Shown here: positions 60,322 through 64,000 of the stretch, one piece after another
Position numbering within the stretch: the first letter of the stretch is position 1
How the letters are laid out: each line of letters begins with the position of its first letter
NCBI RefSeq assembly: GCF_007830335.1
Contig: NZ_VLKU01000016.1
Location: 1-64,000, forward strand
From: Paracoccus sulfuroxidans
Lineage (GTDB): Bacteria; Pseudomonadota; Alphaproteobacteria; Rhodobacterales; Rhodobacteraceae
DNA: 64,000 bases
Direction: 5' to 3'
The notes under the pieces: model-generated
What the model was told of the DNA's origin: nothing
The model's database searches: none
Seen by the model: only the letters and a program-made list of their open reading frames with translations
Program-made: the position numbers and the translations under genes

Positions 60322-60789
60322 TCAACAATCTGGATACTTACCGAACCGAGCGGGGTTCAGAAGATTGCTGATCACACCGTCCCCCTCCTCATTCACCGCG
60401 GCGGCTTTCTGATTGCTGACGCTGCCCTGCAGCACATCCAGCATGACGGGGAAAGCGTGCGCTACATCGGTCATCCCAGCCACATCATAGGCCGCCTGTC
60501 CCAACCCAGCATAATGGACGATGCTGCCGCCCTGCCGGGTCAATCGCTGAACAAAGAACGCGCAAGAGATCAGGCAGTCATCACCAATCCTGCGACATTC
60601 TTCCCGACCCCGGTCGCGCCTTATCTGCATCATACGGGTGGTCAGGTAATCGGTACGAACAGGACGCCGCATATAGCAGGCGACGGTCGAGGCAAGATGA
60701 AATTCAAGTTCCGGCGATAAGTCGATCTGGCTTTCACGCATCCCCGCAACAACAAGATCGCGTGCGGCCGAAAGGTACGAGTTACTCAT
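60322..60789 (-). CDS. Hypothetical protein
   Basis: A 155-residue protein, mostly helical (YLSAARDLVVAGMRESQIDL, ELEFHLASTVACYMRRP, RIGDDCLISCAFFVQRL). GAGGG lies 5 bases before the ATG. It is transcribed away from groESL and lies between them and the IS3 remnant. No family recognised. Confidence 0.6.
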   Translation of the reverse strand: MSNSYLSAARDLVVAGMRESQIDLSPELEFHLASTVACYMRRPVRTDYLTTRMMQIRRDRGREECRRIGDDCLISCAFFVQRLTRQGGSIVHYAGLGQAAYDVAGMTDVAHAFPVMLDVLQGSVSNQKAAAVNEEGDGVISNLLNPARFGKYPDC

Positions 60790-60930
60790 AAAGCCCTCGC
60801 GGTGTATCTACCCATCTTCCCATTCTGCGCTGCCCATGACGCGGGTCAAGCCTCAGAAATTCACAACTAAGTTAGGTTGTTTCAGTTAGTTACGGATTTA
60901 TGCGCAGAGCTATTTTTTTTGTGCAGGTCT

Positions 60931-60958
60931 CTTGAACGCCTTGTGGCCGGCTCTATCT
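60931..60958 (+). promoter_or_regulatory. Sigma-32-like heat-shock promoter of groESL
   Basis: CTTGAA (60931-60936), 14-base spacer, CTCTATCT (60951-60958) fits the RpoH consensus CTTGAA-N-CCCCATNT. It lies 100 bases before groES. No CIRCE element was found, so control probably rests on RpoH. Confidence 0.7.
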
Positions 60959-60993
60959 GATCTGTCGCGTGATGCCAAAGAGGGTCACGCACC

Positions 60994-61018
60994 CCTTATC
61001 CGGATGCAGCGGATAAGG
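60994..61018 (+). promoter_or_regulatory. Hairpin in the groES leader
   Basis: CCTTATCCG (60994-61002), 7 bases, CGGATAAGG (61010-61018) is a perfect 9-bp inverted repeat between promoter and start. It may affect leader stability or translation; no T run follows. Confidence 0.55.
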
Positions 61019-61058
61019 CGGGATCAATCTATGTTTGTCCACGTAAGGAGAACTCAAG

Positions 61059-61370
61059 ATGTTCCTTCCACTCCATGACCGCGTTCTGGTCCGTCGCGTC
61101 CAGTCGGACGAGAAGACCAAGGGCGGCCTGATCATCCCCGATAGTGCAAAGGAGAAACCTGCCGAAGGCGAGGTCGTTTCGGTCGGCGAAGGCGCACGCA
61201 AGGACTCGGGCGAGCTGATCGCTCCGGCAGTCAAAGCCGGCGACCGCGTTCTGTTCGGCAAATGGTCGGGCACCGAAGTCACCGTCGATGGTGAAGAGCT
61301 GCTGATCATGAAGGAAAGCGACATCATGGGCATCATCACGCCCCATGGCGCTGCCCAGAAGGCCGCCTGA
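61059..61370 (+). CDS. groES: Co-chaperonin GroES
   Basis: A 103-residue protein that caps the GroEL chamber. PLHDRVLVRRVQSDEKTKGG, IIPDSAKEKPAEGEVVSVG and ESDIMGII are family marks, with the mobile loop at about residues 17-33. The start follows AAGGAGAACTCAAG. It is 37 bases before groEL in the same operon. Confidence 0.98.
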   Translation: MFLPLHDRVLVRRVQSDEKTKGGLIIPDSAKEKPAEGEVVSVGEGARKDSGELIAPAVKAGDRVLFGKWSGTEVTVDGEELLIMKESDIMGIITPHGAAQKAA

Positions 61371-61407
61371 GCCCAACCGGTTGATCAAGTTTTAGGAGGA
61401 TATCTCG

Positions 61408-63045
<1,638 letters not shown>

Positions 63046-63068
63046 TCATCCGCTGTCGCAAGACAGAC

Positions 63069-63096
63069 AAAGGGCGTCCCTCGGGGCGCCCTTTTT
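63069..63096 (+). terminator. Rho-independent terminator of groESL
   Basis: AAAGGGCG and CGCCCTTT form the outer stem around TCCCTCGGGG, followed by further Ts, 23 bases after the groEL stop. Confidence 0.9.
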
Positions 63097-63103
63097 CATA
63101 TGG

Positions 63104-63126
63104 TGTTGATTTCCGTCGAGACGTGA
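63104..63126. repeat. 23-bp repeat, right copy (flanks groESL region)
   Basis: TGTTGATTTCCGTCGAGACG plus TGA, one base different from 59547-59569 and in the same direction. It lies just after the groEL terminator. Confidence 0.75.
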
Positions 63127-63254
63127 CCTGTGAAGAGCACGATAGCCCCAAAGGAGCACTGGTCGGCGGCGGCACATCTTCTGTGGAAGGTATCGGGCAG
63201 GTCACGAGTGATGAAGTAAGGCACCATTGTCACATGATCTAGCTGACCATCACC

Positions 63255-63282
63255 TTGAACCGCGCCGAGTTTGCCGGAGGCT
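63255..63282. repeat. IS3-family-like terminal sequence, right copy
   Basis: Begins TTGAACCGCGCCGAGTTT and matches 741-768 at 27 of 28 bases. It lies 12 bases outside the transposase stop, so it is read as the end of that element. Confidence 0.65.
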
Positions 63283-63294
63283 GATTTGTGTTAG

Positions 63295-64000
63295 TTACTC
63301 GGCCATGTCTTCAGTTTCCAGAGCGGCGTAAAAGTTAGCCTCTGCTTCCGCCGGAGGGATGTTCCCAATCGGCTCGAGCAAGCGGCGGTTGTTGAACCAG
63401 TCGACCCATTCGAGGGTGGCATATTCGACGGCCTCGAAGTTGCGCCACGGCCCGCGCCAATGGATGACCTCCGCCTTGAAGAGGCCGTTGATCGTCTCGG
63501 CCAACGCGTTGTCGTAGCTGTCTCCGACGCTGCCCACGGATGGCTCGATGCCGGCCTCGCCCAGCCGCACGGTGTAGCGAATGGACAGGTAGTGCGACCC
63601 GCGGTCGGAATAGTGGTCGCGCCCCGCGCCCTTCACCGGGCGGCGATCATGGACAGCCTGTTCAAGAGTATTGAGCACAAAGCCTGCGTGAGCTGTCTGG
63701 CTCGCCCGCCAGCCGACGATCCGGCGTGCGTAGGCGTCGATGACAAAAGCCACATACACGAAGCCTCTCCAGGTGGTGACGTAGGTGAACCGAAGGTCCG
63801 CGAAGCGAAATCTCTAACCCAGAGCATGTTCGGCGCTGGAACCCTGAACTGCCGGTTCACCTTGTCCAAAGGGCATGGAGCCTTTTTATCCGGCACCGTC
63901 GTTCTGTGCGGCTTGCCGCGCAAAATGCCTGAATACCCATATCCTTCATCAGCCTGGCGACGGTGGTGAGCAGGTGAACGCCACCGGTTCGAGAGAGACT
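63295..64000 (-). pseudogene. IS3-family transposase orfB, frameshifted, runs off the window
   Basis: The minus strand holds the integrase core with its second and third acidic residues: DHYSDRGSHYLSIRYTVRL and VGDSYDNALAETINGLFKAE, preceded by YVAFVIDAYARRIVGW. Upstream pieces with the first part (VNRQFRVPAPNMLWVRDF, which should continue in the YVxxW region) are in another frame, with a change at about 63780, and a further change at about 63930 separates RLMKDMGIQ from RGKPHRTT. So at least two frameshifts; the 5' end is outside. Confidence 0.82.

Noticed and set aside
61002..61058. CIRCE element upstream of groES
   Set aside because: No TTAGCACTC-N9-GAGTGCTAA-like sequence is present; the inverted repeat at 60994 has a different sequence.

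Overview
The window looks like a large repABC replicon (plasmid or chromid) of a Rhodobacterales alphaproteobacterium, most like Paracoccus. The basis is high GC with strong Shine-Dalgarno sites, a repABC operon with parS-type palindromes, a TRAP transporter, an alphaproteobacterial LexA box (GAAC-N7-GAAC) and a VirB/VirD4 conjugation module. The genus is inferred from overall character; no database search was run.

Layout. 1-4.8 kb: a truncated Cu/Zn superoxide dismutase, an interrupted iron-permease-like gene and a pile of IS fragments (IS3 end, IS110, IS21), one intact-looking IS5/IS427-group element (2732-3582) and a NodS-like methyltransferase caught between two IS sequences. 4.8-9.4 kb: a surface-polysaccharide type block with lower GC, holding a 1131-residue sulfotransferase/coiled-coil/glycosyltransferase protein and a second sulfotransferase, then a nagB remnant. 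9.5-15.3 kb: a B12-binding radical SAM enzyme, an acyl carrier protein and an alpha/beta hydrolase with a Cys nucleophile elbow, followed by an RTX protein. 15.3-23.7 kb: a lipoprotein, a PycTM-DUF3616 fusion, SRPBCC, two MarR regulators, a phosphopantetheinyl transferase, a TonB-C protein, MATE, a glyoxalase-related protein, GtrA and a decayed hydrolase with palindromic operators.

23.8-29.2 kb is the maintenance core: repA-repB-repC on the minus strand, an antisense ctRNA, two parS sites, a Phd/PIN toxin-antitoxin pair and a tyrosine recombinase. 29.5-33.3 kb holds a broken copy of the 15.4 kb lipoprotein gene and a complete TRAP transporter. 33.6-46.8 kb is a minus-strand type IV secretion operon (virB4, lipoprotein, virB1, virB5, unknown, virB6, virB8-virB11, two accessory genes, virD4). 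No virB2 or virB3 is visible, and the 5' end of virB4 abuts a broken nuclease gene, so the transfer module appears to have lost its upstream end.

46.8-56.7 kb is accessory DNA: small unknown proteins (two are paralogous), a RelB/ParE-like toxin-antitoxin pair, a two-gene AAA-ATPase plus nuclease-like operon that resembles an anti-phage system, and an SOS cassette (SRAP peptidase with an apparent ATT start, a small unknown protein, a LexA box and a Y-family polymerase) followed by an H-NS-like protein. 56.7-59.5 kb is the relaxosome: a possible oriT region, a chimeric DUF932-MobC-like gene and a VirD2-type relaxase. 59.5-64 kb: groESL with a sigma-32-like promoter and a terminator, set between IS3 fragments and near-identical 23-bp repeats.
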